Below, in pieces: positions 1 to 6,822 of a stretch of 27,801 nt of DNA. Within the stretch, counting starts at the first letter, position 1. The number at the start of each line of letters is the position of its first letter. Location: positions 1 through 27,801 of IMG/VR virus record IMGVR_UViG_3300005295_000595; one strand, given 5' to 3'. A program made the position numbers and the translations under genes. Origin of the DNA: a virus. The notes under the pieces are model-generated. The model ran no database searches, had not been told where the DNA came from, and worked only from the letters and a program-made list of their open reading frames with translations.

Positions 1-126
1 ACCGCGCCGGCAGCGCCCGAGCCCAGCTTCCGCGAGCGGATGCGGGCGCGCGACCTCGATCTCGGGCCGCCGGCCAACGATCCCGAGCCTTTCGCGGCGG
101 GCGAGCAGATGGGGATGTTCGGATGA
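1..126 (+). CDS. C-terminal end of an unidentified protein (partial)
   Basis: The frame starting at base 1 is open through 41 codons and ends in TGA at 124-126, so this is the 3' end of a gene that begins outside the window. The visible tail is rich in Pro, Glu and Arg and looks disordered. It ends in EQMGMFG. The QMGMF part resembles the pentapeptide used by bacterial DNA polymerases and repair proteins to bind the beta sliding clamp (QLGLF or QADMF in known cases), so a DNA replication, repair or methylation protein is possible. That is inference from a very short motif. The stop overlaps the ATG of the next gene (ATGA), suggesting translational coupling. Confidence 0.6.
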   Translation, partial: TAPAAPEPSFRERMRARDLDLGPPANDPEPFAAGEQMGMFG

Positions 127-671
127 GCGACCTTTTCATGCGGCGATCGGCGGTGATCAGCCCGTGCGGGCTTTATCGGTACGAACTGCGGCGGGTGTGG
201 GACGATTCCCTGCCGGTGCTCGTCGTCTGCATGCTCAATCCATCGACGGCCAATCATGAGCGCGAGGATCCGACGCTGCTCGCGCTGATCCATTTCGCCA
301 GGCTGTGGGGCTATGGCGCGCTGCTGATCGTCAATCTCTATGCGTTTCGCTCGCCCTCGCCTGATGTGATGATGAAGGCCGGCCATGCTGTGGGGCCGGA
401 CAACGGCCTGCATATGACGAACGCGTTGGTGATCGCCAATAATCGCGGAAGAGGGCAGCTGCTTGCTGCCTGGGGCAATGGCGGCAAAATCGATTTCGGC
501 CATGGCGACCGAGAGGCCTGGTTCAAGGCGCGGGCTCGTAACAACATGCTCGATCTGATCTGTCTCGGCACGACCGCCGATGGCAGTCCGAAGCACCCGA
601 TGGCGCGCGGCAAGCATTTCATCCCGCGCGATCAGCAGCCGATCCTCTGGCGGGAGAGGCTCGCCGCATGA
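123..671 (+). CDS. DUF1643 family protein
   Basis: This 182-residue protein fits the DUF1643 family, found in phages and bacteria and without an established function. The sequence shows the family hallmarks: MLNPSTA at residues 37-43, followed by a helix and NLYAFR at 71-76. A later Gly/Ala segment (AAWGNGGK) and a C-terminal LICLGTTADGSPKHP stretch are also typical. No catalytic residues are established, although the conserved Asn, Ser and Thr suggest a small enzymatic or nucleotide-binding pocket. The ATG overlaps the previous stop by four bases, and the gene ends overlapping the next start, so it sits inside an early-gene operon. The family assignment is fairly secure; the role is unknown. 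Confidence 0.8.
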   Translation: MSDLFMRRSAVISPCGLYRYELRRVWDDSLPVLVVCMLNPSTANHEREDPTLLALIHFARLWGYGALLIVNLYAFRSPSPDVMMKAGHAVGPDNGLHMTNALVIANNRGRGQLLAAWGNGGKIDFGHGDREAWFKARARNNMLDLICLGTTADGSPKHPMARGKHFIPRDQQPILWRERLAA

Positions 672-913
672 GCATTCTGCCTTTCAAGCCCATTAAAGCG
701 GAAGTGCCGGATCAGCACGTTGAGGTTGGTCGTTGGTATCTGGCGAGTTACGGCTTTTCCCATGTTAGCGGGCGCTGTGTCGCGATCCTTCCGGATGGGC
801 TTCTCTTATCCTTTCGCTGGGGCGGCCCATTTCGTGAAAGAAAGTTCGTTGGCTGGCATTCGATCCATGGCGAGGTGCCCGATCCACGCTGGTTCTCGAG
901 GTTTCGTCGATGA
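668..913 (+). CDS. hypothetical protein, 81 residues
   Basis: I do not recognise this small protein. It is basic, rich in aromatic residues (several Trp, Phe and Tyr) and lacks a signal peptide or clear membrane segment. The middle alternates hydrophobic and polar residues (RCVAILPDGLLLSFRW), as in a small beta-barrel or SH3-like fold, but this is only an impression. The gene is accepted because its start overlaps the preceding stop at ATGA and its own stop overlaps the next ATG in the same way, making it one link in an overlapping chain. A reading frame at 720-938 in another phase covers the same DNA but lacks this coupling. Confidence 0.6.
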   Translation: MSILPFKPIKAEVPDQHVEVGRWYLASYGFSHVSGRCVAILPDGLLLSFRWGGPFRERKFVGWHSIHGEVPDPRWFSRFRR

Positions 914-1329
914 ACACGTCGGGGGGCGATCAGGGTAAGGCGGAGCGGCTCAAGGCGCTGATCGAGCGGCATGAGCATATCGACGATCAGATCGCGGACC
1001 TGCGCGTCGATCGGCGGGATATCCGCGCGGAGATGAAGGAGGCCGACCTCGATCTCGCGACCATCGACATGGTGCTGAAGCGGCGGCGGAAGGATCCGCA
1101 TGAGGTGATCGAGGCCGACCAGCTGCTCGAGAGCTATGAGATCGCGCTCGGCTGCGGCGCCGCGGCCGCCGGGGTGCTGACAGCCTCGCGCGGGGCAGAC
1201 GGCATGTTCGAGGTGAAGATGGTGGTTGGCCCTGCCGCCGTTGAGGAACCCAAGCTCACCCAGAAACGCAAGGCGCGGAAGGCGGCGGTGCTGCTGGCCG
1301 AGCTCAGCCGGCGCGCCCGCGAAGCCTAA
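910..1329 (+). CDS. GapR-like (DUF2312) DNA-binding protein with C-terminal extension
   Basis: Residues 11-82 match the DUF2312/GapR pattern: a long charged coiled coil beginning RLKALIERHEHIDDQI, then a segment with RRRKDPHE and a terminal helix (LLESYEIALG). In alphaproteobacteria GapR is a nucleoid protein that binds overtwisted AT-rich DNA ahead of replication and transcription and stimulates type II topoisomerases. Cellular GapR is about 90 residues. This protein is 139, adding an Ala/Gly-rich stretch and a basic tail (QKRKARKAA) that could add DNA contacts. The gene lies directly upstream of the phage helicase, consistent with a role in phage DNA replication. The family call rests on pattern recognition of the coiled-coil core. 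Confidence 0.75.
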   Translation: MNTSGGDQGKAERLKALIERHEHIDDQIADLRVDRRDIRAEMKEADLDLATIDMVLKRRRKDPHEVIEADQLLESYEIALGCGAAAAGVLTASRGADGMFEVKMVVGPAAVEEPKLTQKRKARKAAVLLAELSRRAREA

Positions 1330-1393
1330 GCAAGTAAAACACAAGTAAAAAGAAGATAAATTTCGTGACGTGTCCTAATTCAGAAGTACCGCC
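1330..1393 (+). promoter_or_regulatory. AT-rich intergenic region with a direct repeat upstream of the helicase gene
   Basis: This gap is strikingly AT-rich for the window. CAAGTAAAA occurs at 1331-1339 and again at 1342-1350, eleven bases apart, which is one helical turn. It is followed by AGAAGATAAATTT. Repeats one turn apart are typical of operators or replication-protein sites, and an AT-rich tract could bind the GapR-like protein encoded just upstream. No convincing -35/-10 pair or Shine-Dalgarno sequence is visible. Confidence 0.35.
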
Positions 1394-3043
1394 GTGTCCT
1401 TTGAAATGATCCCTGTTCCCGAGCGCGACCCGCTCAGCATGGTGTGGCTTGACACCAACGACCTCGGCAATGCCGAGCGGCTGGTGCGGCTTGCGCGCGG
1501 GCTGCTGCTGTGGGTCGAGGAGATCGGCTGGGTCGGCTATGACGGCAAGCGCTGGTCTGCCCGTGACGGGGCGCGGATGGCGGCGCGGCTCGCGCATGAG
1601 GTGGCCCGCCATGTCGATGCCGAGGCCAATGCGCTCGACGAGGTCTGCGAGGATGCCGCGAAGCTCAAGACCGCCTTTGGCTGGAACGTGCCGATCGAGG
1701 TTGCCGGCGAGCGGGTGACGGCCTTGCGCAAGCATGCGATCCGCAGCGGCAATTCGGCCGCGACCAAGGCGATGCTCGAGCAGGCGCGCACGCTGCTGCC
1801 GGCCTATCGCGAGGAATTCGATACCGATCCCTATGCGATCAACCTGCAGAACGGGACGCTGCGGTTCGTGAAGGGCGTGGGTGGGTGGACGGTCGCGCTC
1901 GGCGTGCATGAGCCCGAGGACCGCTTCATGCAGATCGCCAATTTCAGCTATGATCCCAAGGCGACGGCGCCGGACTGGATCGAGCGCATGGTGCTGGTGC
2001 AGCCCGAGGACGATCAGCGCGGCAAGCTGCAGCAGATTTACGGCTATTGCCTGACCGGGCTGACCAGCGAGCAGAAGTTCTTCCTTTATCAGGGGCGCGG
2101 CGGCGACGGCAAATCGCTGACCAATGCGGTGATCGCCGAATGCCTGGGCGATTATCACCGCCACGCCCAGGTCGAGAGCTTTCTGGAAGGGGGCAGCCGA
2201 TCGGGCAGCGACCATTCGAGCGACATGGCGCGCCTGCAGGGCGATATCCGCATGGTCACCTGCGACGAGCCGAAGCGCAACAGCGCGTTCAACGGCACCC
2301 GGATCAAGCAGATCACCGGCGGCAAGGTGACGTGCCGGCCGCTGGGCAAGGTCGAGATCGAATACAGCCCGCACTGGAAGCTGATCATGGAGTGCAACCC
2401 GCTGCCGGCGGTGCCGACCGACGATGACGGTTTCTGGCGGCGCTGCGACCTCAATCCGTGGCCGTACCAGTTCGACAAGGGCGGCGAGAAGAGCGAGCCG
2501 TTCGAGATCCTGGTCGAGCGCTTCGTGGCGCAGGGGTCCGGCATCCTCAACTGGATGATCGACGGCGCGCTGACCTGGCTCGCCACGCGGCGGCTGCCGC
2601 CATCGCGCGCATCCGCCGAGGCGGTCGACAATTATCGCCAGTCCTCGAGCCCGATCGGCGAGTGGCTGGCCGAATGCTGCGAGGTGACCGATCGCGGCGC
2701 GATGGAGCCGGCGCGGCCGCTCTACAATCATTTCAAGGCGTGGTGCGAGAAGACCGGCGCTGGCGGCGACAAGCCGCCGACCGAGACGATGTTCGGCCGC
2801 GCGCTGCGCGATCGGCAGATCCTGGTCGTGAAGGACGCCAGGACCGGCAACCGCATGCGCAAGGGCATCCGGCTGAAGCTCGACGGGCCGTTCCGCGATC
2901 TCGGCTCTTCAACGGGCGATGCGGGGGGTGGCGGGTCAAGCGTCGCCGGCGCAGCCGGCCCGGCAAGTTCTGGGGGCGCGCAAGATCCGGGTGGCGATTT
3001 GTGGAAGGCCGAGCGGGATGATGATGATTTTGTCGCGTTCTGA
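1394..3043 (+). CDS. phage SF3 helicase, D5/P4-family primase C-terminal type
   Basis: This 549-residue protein is a D5-like superfamily 3 helicase of the kind annotated as 'phage/plasmid primase, P4 family'. It probably unwinds the phage origin. A D5_N-like region spans roughly residues 50-220. The ATPase core has Walker A GRGGDGKS at 234-241, Walker B ending in TCDE (acid pair 291-292), a sensor-1 Asn in MECNPLP near 335, and an arginine-finger candidate in FWRRC near 349-350. No primase active site (Toprim or Prim-Pol) is apparent in the N-terminal part, so priming may come from another protein. The C-terminal tail is Gly/Ser/Ala-rich and probably disordered. GTG at 1394 is the first start after an in-frame TAA at 1376-1378; ATG at 1406 is the alternative. 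Neither has a strong Shine-Dalgarno sequence. Confidence 0.88.
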   Translation: MSFEMIPVPERDPLSMVWLDTNDLGNAERLVRLARGLLLWVEEIGWVGYDGKRWSARDGARMAARLAHEVARHVDAEANALDEVCEDAAKLKTAFGWNVPIEVAGERVTALRKHAIRSGNSAATKAMLEQARTLLPAYREEFDTDPYAINLQNGTLRFVKGVGGWTVALGVHEPEDRFMQIANFSYDPKATAPDWIERMVLVQPEDDQRGKLQQIYGYCLTGLTSEQKFFLYQGRGGDGKSLTNAVIAECLGDYHRHAQVESFLEGGSRSGSDHSSDMARLQGDIRMVTCDEPKRNSAFNGTRIKQITGGKVTCRPLGKVEIEYSPHWKLIMECNPLPAVPTDDDGFWRRCDLNPWPYQFDKGGEKSEPFEILVERFVAQGSGILNWMIDGALTWLATRRLPPSRASAEAVDNYRQSSSPIGEWLAECCEVTDRGAMEPARPLYNHFKAWCEKTGAGGDKPPTETMFGRALRDRQILVVKDARTGNRMRKGIRLKLDGPFRDLGSSTGDAGGGGSSVAGAAGPASSGGAQDPGGDLWKAERDDDDFVAF

Positions 3044-3060
3044 GGGACCACAACATCTGG

Positions 3061-3361
3061 TTACGGAGGGTTACGGAGGGTTGCCCCGAACCCTCCGTAG
3101 CTTTGAAGAAAGGGCGCGCATTTCCGGCGTGATCGGGGTCGGCGCGGCGGTGATGATGATGGGCCTCGGGATCGCGGCGGCCGTTGCCGGAGGGTTTTAC
3201 GGTGGGTCTGGCGGCGGACCATCCGGAACGCAAGTCGCTGGATTTGTTCGTTTTACGGAGGGTTACGGATAGTTCGGCGGGTTTGATGGCAGGTCGAGCA
3301 TGAGGCGGGCGCAGCGGGCGCACGCGCGGAGCGACTGTGTATACCCTCCTACCCTCCGTAA
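3061..3361. repeat. TTACGGAGGG repeat cluster, candidate phage replication origin (iterons)
   Basis: The gap between the helicase gene and the next gene holds multiple copies of the decamer TTACGGAGGG. Forward copies lie at 3061-3070, 3071-3080 and 3253-3262, the last followed by a half copy TTACGG at 3263-3268. Inverted copies lie at 3091-3099 (nine of ten bases) and 3352-3361 (exact), with a half copy CCCTCCT at 3344-3350. A degenerate copy spans about 3186-3207. Iterated sites beside an SF3 helicase gene are the usual form of a phage or plasmid origin, so an origin or a regulatory site bound by the helicase is inferred. No credible gene lies here. Confidence 0.6.
3072..3099. repeat. perfect 11-bp inverted repeat (hairpin) within the repeat cluster
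   Basis: TACGGAGGGTT at 3072-3082 is followed, after the six-base loop GCCCCG, by its exact reverse complement AACCCTCCGTA at 3089-3099. The arms are made from the same decamer repeat, so one forward and one inverted copy can fold together. It lies 28 bases after the helicase stop and has no T-run behind it. It could be a transcription barrier for the helicase message, a protein-binding dyad, or a structure extruded at the origin. Confidence 0.6.
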
Positions 3362-3379
3362 GGATTTGAGGATCTAGAT

Positions 3380-3976
3380 ATGGTTGAAGAGAAGAGAGAG
3401 GTTACGAAGTTACCGACCCGGTCGGCGCGGGGCGTGCCAAGGCAGCGGCGCGGGCGGCCCAGCCGGGTGAGCGAGGCGGCGGCGATCGCGATGTCACCGG
3501 CGCCGCGCCTCGTCGAGCGGCCTCCGCTGTGGACCTTCGCGATCGTCGAGCAATGGATGATCGATGCGGTGCGCAGCTGGTGGCGGCATGATCGCAGCGG
3601 CGGCGGCTCGCCCTTCGCCTCCGACGGGCCATGGAACCTGATCGTCGCCGAATGGGGCGACTGGGGCGCCCATGAGCGGGAAGAGGAAGACGAGGCCGAG
3701 GTGCGGCCGCCGCTCTCCCGCGATCAGATCGCCTGCATGCAGGAAGCGACGGAGTGGATCCTGCTGGTGCCCGAGGCCGACCGGCGCGTGCTGTGCATGG
3801 CGCTGCGTCACTATGCGATGGGGAAGGAGGAGCCCGACTGGAAGCGGATGCTGCGGCCGCTGGGCGTGAAGCGCGGGGCGCATGGGCTCAAGCGGCGGTA
3901 CACGCAGGCGGTCACGGCGATCTGCACGTGGCTGAATGGCGAGGTGCTGGTGCAGGGTGGCGGAAATCCGGCCTAG
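3380..3976 (+). CDS. DUF6362-like protein with C-terminal helix-turn-helix, putative regulator
   Basis: This 198-residue protein has a basic Arg/Pro-rich N-terminus (residues 1-48). A middle domain follows with several Trp (WTFAIVEQWMIDAVRSWW, then EWGDW). The C-terminal helical region (about 115-190) ends in LGVKRGAHGLKRRYTQAVTAI, resembling the last helices of sigma region 4 or DUF6362 phage proteins. The layout recalls small phage proteins that control late transcription or interact with terminase, and its place between replication and packaging genes fits a late regulator. That role is inferred from position and a weak helix-turn-helix. ATG at 3380 has GAGGA at 3368-3372, a good spacing. 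Part of the repeat cluster lies immediately upstream and could act as its operator. Confidence 0.55.
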   Translation: MVEEKREVTKLPTRSARGVPRQRRGRPSRVSEAAAIAMSPAPRLVERPPLWTFAIVEQWMIDAVRSWWRHDRSGGGSPFASDGPWNLIVAEWGDWGAHEREEEDEAEVRPPLSRDQIACMQEATEWILLVPEADRRVLCMALRHYAMGKEEPDWKRMLRPLGVKRGAHGLKRRYTQAVTAICTWLNGEVLVQGGGNPA

Positions 3977-4179
3977 AATATGTCAATATGAAATAGTTTC
4001 GCAGGCTCGAATTTTAAGGGTGCCATTCTAGGGCATCTGGTGCGTATCTATCGCTACTCTTGGGCGAGGCGTTCGCGCCGGGCCTCGGGGTGGCCTTAGG
4101 GCATCCTCTCCCTTCGACTTCGCAGCGCCCGTCACGGTCCCCGGATCGCGGCGGGCGCTGCGCTTTCACGGACATATCC
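3977..4179. other. intergenic region between the regulator and HNH genes
   Basis: No gene is supported here. The left part (3977-4020) is AT-rich, with ATATG repeated three bases apart, and could hold a promoter, although no clear -35/-10 pair is visible. TAGGGCATC occurs twice, at 4029-4037 and 4097-4105. The right part contains the strong inverted repeat described separately. A TTG-started extension of the HNH frame back to 4060 is possible but runs through the inverted repeat and adds low-complexity sequence, so I treat the stretch as non-coding. Confidence 0.4.
4121..4162. repeat. 11-bp perfect inverted repeat upstream of the HNH gene
   Basis: CGCAGCGCCCG at 4121-4131 pairs exactly with CGGGCGCTGCG at 4152-4162 across a 20-base spacer. 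The second arm is followed by CTTTCACGG rather than a T-run, so it is not a textbook intrinsic terminator. It ends 17 bases before the HNH start codon and could sequester the start region, stop upstream transcription, or bind a protein. GC-rich palindromes can arise easily in this genome, which lowers confidence in function. Confidence 0.45.
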
Positions 4180-4503
4180 ATGGCTCGGCTCAAGACGATG
4201 CCGGCGCGGCTGGGCTCGGCACCGGCACGGGTGCGGGCGGCGCCCAAGGTGGCCGACGCGCTCTACCTCTCGCCCGAGTGGCGCAAGCTGATGGCGGTGA
4301 TCATCGCCGAGCGTGGGCGCCGATGTGAGGATTGCGGCGCTCAGGGCGTGCGGGTGTTCGGTGATCACATCATTGAGGTGCGGGACGGTGGGGCGTCGCT
4401 CGACAAGCGCAATGTCAGGCTGCGGTGCGGCTCCTGTCACCAGGCGAAGACCGCGAAGGCGCGAGCAGAGCGGGCGGCAGGGCGGACGTACCGCGAGGGG
4501 TGA
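4180..4503 (+). CDS. HNH endonuclease, packaging-associated
   Basis: The protein has 107 residues from the ATG at 4180. It carries a zinc-ribbon HNH domain: CEDC supplies Cys49 and Cys52, DHI gives His63, Asn78 lies in KRNVRL, and CGSCH supplies Cys83, Cys86 and His87. HNH proteins encoded next to terminase genes are known to work with terminase in cos cleavage in HK97-like phages. Its position one short gap before the small terminase subunit fits that role. The N-terminus MARLKTMPARLG is a common start for this phage family, which supports the ATG over the TTG at 4060. A homing endonuclease is the alternative, but the terminase-adjacent location makes it less likely. Confidence 0.85.
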   Translation: MARLKTMPARLGSAPARVRAAPKVADALYLSPEWRKLMAVIIAERGRRCEDCGAQGVRVFGDHIIEVRDGGASLDKRNVRLRCGSCHQAKTAKARAERAAGRTYREG

Positions 4504-4586
4504 GGCTGAGAGGCCGGGGGGGGTAGGTCAAAGTCTGGAGCGGCCATGCCCGTATAACCGCGCCGGTACCCATTTGGAGATTTTTT
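4504..4586. other. candidate cos region between HNH and terminase genes
   Basis: In HK97-like cos phages the cohesive-end site usually lies between the HNH gene and the small terminase gene. This 83-base gap holds an eight-G run at 4516-4523 followed by TAGGTCAAAGTCTGGAG. The core is flanked by GGCC at 4512-4515 and 4542-4545. The G-run followed by GTCAAA resembles junctions I recall next to HNH and terminase genes in other phages, which is memory and not a search. The Shine-Dalgarno sequence of the terminase gene is at the right end. Confidence 0.35.
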
Positions 4587-4589
4587 TTG

Positions 4590-5051
4590 GTGGCCGTGAA
4601 TTTCGACCTGTTCGGTGACCCGATCCCGGAGCCGCGCGACGGGCCGGGGCGGCCGGAGCATGTGTGGACGCTAGAAAACTCGAACAAAATCAACCTCTTG
4701 TTTGCGACCGGGCATGAGATTGGCGACGCCGCCAAGGCGCTGAGCATTTCCCAGCCGACGTTGAGGAAGCATTATTTAAAAGAGGTCGAGCAGTGGCGGG
4801 TCGCCCGGCTGAAGCTGAAGGCGCGGCAACTGCAATATCTCAACGACGAGGCGGGCAAGGGCAATGTCGCCGCGATCAAGGAGTTGCTCAAGGCGATGGA
4901 GAAAGGCGAGCTCGCCCAGTTGGCGGCGCGTTTCTCCGATCGCGGCCGTGAGGTGAAGAAACCAAAACCCGGCAAGAAGGAGCAGCAGCGCGAGGCGGCC
5001 CGCCAGGTCGGCGGAAAATACGCCGTGCCGGAACCTCCGCTGGTCCAGTGA
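4590..5051 (+). CDS. terS: terminase small subunit
   Basis: This roughly 153-residue protein lies directly upstream of the large terminase and is predicted to recognise phage DNA for packaging. Residues 38-62 form a helix-turn-helix (GHEIGDAAKALSISQPTLRK). A long charged helical region likely to mediate oligomerisation follows, and the basic C-terminal tail (KKPKPGKKEQQR) could contact DNA or the large subunit. GGAGA at 4576-4580 is the ribosome site. Both TTG 4587 and GTG 4590 are possible starts, separated from it by a run of T; I prefer GTG. The stop is one base before the ATG of the large subunit. The call combines the DNA-binding motif with context, because small terminases diverge widely. 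Confidence 0.8.
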   Translation: MAVNFDLFGDPIPEPRDGPGRPEHVWTLENSNKINLLFATGHEIGDAAKALSISQPTLRKHYLKEVEQWRVARLKLKARQLQYLNDEAGKGNVAAIKELLKAMEKGELAQLAARFSDRGREVKKPKPGKKEQQREAARQVGGKYAVPEPPLVQ

Positions 5052-5052
5052 C

Positions 5053-6822
5053 ATGCAGTGGTCGACCGCGTGCCTCGACTGGAAGGATCGGATTGTCCAG
5101 CGGCGTTCGCTGATTCCGTTCGATCCCCTGTTTCCGGACGAGGCGGCGGCGGCGCTGACGGTGTTCAAGTCGCTCCGGATTGTTGATCTGCCCGGCATGC
5201 CGACTTTCGGCGAGGTCAGCGATCAATGGGTGTTCGATTTCGTCGCGGCGATATTCGGGGCTTATGATGCCCGCACCGGCCGCAGGCTGATCAACGAGTT
5301 CATGCTGCTGATCAGCAAGAAGAACACGAAATCGACGATCGCGGCCGGGATCATGATGACCGCGCTGCTCCGCAACTGGCGGCATTCGGCGGAGCTTCTG
5401 ATCCTGGCGCCGACGATCGAGGTGGCCAATAACAGCTTCGTGCCGGCGCGCGGCATGGTGCGAAACGACCCCGAGCTCGACGCGCTGCTGCATGTGATCG
5501 ACAATCAACGGATCATCAAGCACCGCACGACCGAGGCCGAGCTCAAGATCGTCGCCGCCGATGCTGACACAGTGGCAGGCAAGAAGGCGGCGTTCGTGCT
5601 GCGCGACGAATTGTGGAGGTTCGGCAAGAAGGCGAATGCCGGCGCGATGTTCGGGGAAGCAACCGGCGGCCAGGTGAGCCGCCATGAAGGCTTCACGATC
5701 GACCTGACGACGCATAGCGACGAGCCGCCGGCCGGGGTGTTCAAGACGCGCCTCGAATATGCCCGTGATGTGCGCGACGGCGTGATCGAGGACAAGCGGT
5801 TTCTGCCGGTGCTCTACGAGTTTCCGGAGGAGATGATCGAGGCGGAAGCCTATCTCGATCCTGATAATTTCTACGTCACCAATCCAAACCTCGGCCGTTC
5901 TGTCGATGCGGACTGGCTGAAGCGGGAGCTCGGCAAGGCGATGCGCGGCGACGGCGAGGAGGACAAGCAGGTCTTCCTTGCCAAACACCTGAACGTCGAG
6001 ATCGGGCTTCGGCTGCGGCGGGACCGCTGGCGCGGCGCCGACTTCTGGCAGGACGCGGCATTCAAACCGCTCCGCGAGCTCGATCATTTGCTCGATCGGT
6101 CCGAGGTCGTGGTGATCGGGATCGATGGCGGTGGTCTCGACGATCTGGCGGGTTTCTGTGTGGTCGGGCGGGATCGGCGCACCAAGGCATGGCTCTATTG
6201 GTGCCACGCCTTCGCCCATCGCAAGGTGCTGCAGCTGCGCAAGGAGATTGCGCCCTTGCTGCTCGGGTTCGAGAAGGACGGGGACCTGACGTTCTGGGGC
6301 GATGAGCATGCCGCCCCATCCAATGTGGTGAAGCTGCTCGACGATGAGGGTGATGACGACGCGCCGCGCCATGGCACGGATGAGGATATCGCGGCGATGG
6401 TCGCGCTGTGTACGCGGGTGCGGGATTCCGGGCTGCTGCCGGCGGATCATGCGATCGGCACCGATCCGGCCGGCATCGGCGCGCTGATCGACGCACTGGA
6501 GGGTGCCGGTTTCACGCTTTCGGACGGCAACAAGGGCGATATCGCCGCCGTCAGTCAGGGCGCGGTCAGCATGTTTTCGGCGATCAACACGCTGGAACGA
6601 AAACTGGAGGCCGGCACGGCGGCGCACGGCGGCACCGACATGATGAACTGGTGCGTCGGCAATGCCAAGGCGGAGCAGCGGGGGAACAGCGTGATCATCA
6701 CCAAGCAGGCAGCAGGCCGCGCCAAGATCGACCCGCTGATCGCGGCGCTGGTGGCGACGAAGCTGATGGAGCGCAATCCGGAGGCGGCGCGCGCGATCGA
6801 TGTCATGGCCATGATCGGCTGA
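5053..6822 (+). CDS. terL: terminase large subunit
   Basis: This 589-residue protein is an HK97-type packaging ATPase and nuclease (Terminase_1-like), which pumps DNA into the prohead and cuts it. The ATPase domain has a deviant Walker A, SKKNTKST at residues 88-95, and Walker B FVLRDE ending at Asp185-Glu186. The nuclease domain begins near residue 350. Its likely metal-binding acids are Asp358 (IGIDGG), Asp471 (IGTDPAG) and Asp560 (AKIDPL). The length is typical of the family and no key residue appears to be missing. It starts two bases after the small subunit stop and ends 11 bases before the protease-capsid gene, with GAGGAG in between. Confidence is high. Confidence 0.93.
   Translation: MQWSTACLDWKDRIVQRRSLIPFDPLFPDEAAAALTVFKSLRIVDLPGMPTFGEVSDQWVFDFVAAIFGAYDARTGRRLINEFMLLISKKNTKSTIAAGIMMTALLRNWRHSAELLILAPTIEVANNSFVPARGMVRNDPELDALLHVIDNQRIIKHRTTEAELKIVAADADTVAGKKAAFVLRDELWRFGKKANAGAMFGEATGGQVSRHEGFTIDLTTHSDEPPAGVFKTRLEYARDVRDGVIEDKRFLPVLYEFPEEMIEAEAYLDPDNFYVTNPNLGRSVDADWLKRELGKAMRGDGEEDKQVFLAKHLNVEIGLRLRRDRWRGADFWQDAAFKPLRELDHLLDRSEVVVIGIDGGGLDDLAGFCVVGRDRRTKAWLYWCHAFAHRKVLQLRKEIAPLLLGFEKDGDLTFWGDEHAAPSNVVKLLDDEGDDDAPRHGTDEDIAAMVALCTRVRDSGLLPADHAIGTDPAGIGALIDALEGAGFTLSDGNKGDIAAVSQGAVSMFSAINTLERKLEAGTAAHGGTDMMNWCVGNAKAEQRGNSVIITKQAAGRAKIDPLIAALVATKLMERNPEAARAIDVMAMIG

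Noticed and set aside
2919-3272. 117-codon plus-strand frame overlapping the helicase end and the repeat cluster
   Set aside because: It overlaps the helicase in another phase, has a start without a ribosome site, and its later part is just translation of the TTACGGAGGG repeats and low-complexity sequence.
4060-4179. 40-codon N-terminal extension of the HNH gene from a TTG
   Set aside because: It runs through a strong inverted repeat and adds low-complexity sequence; the family start MARLK is at ATG 4180.
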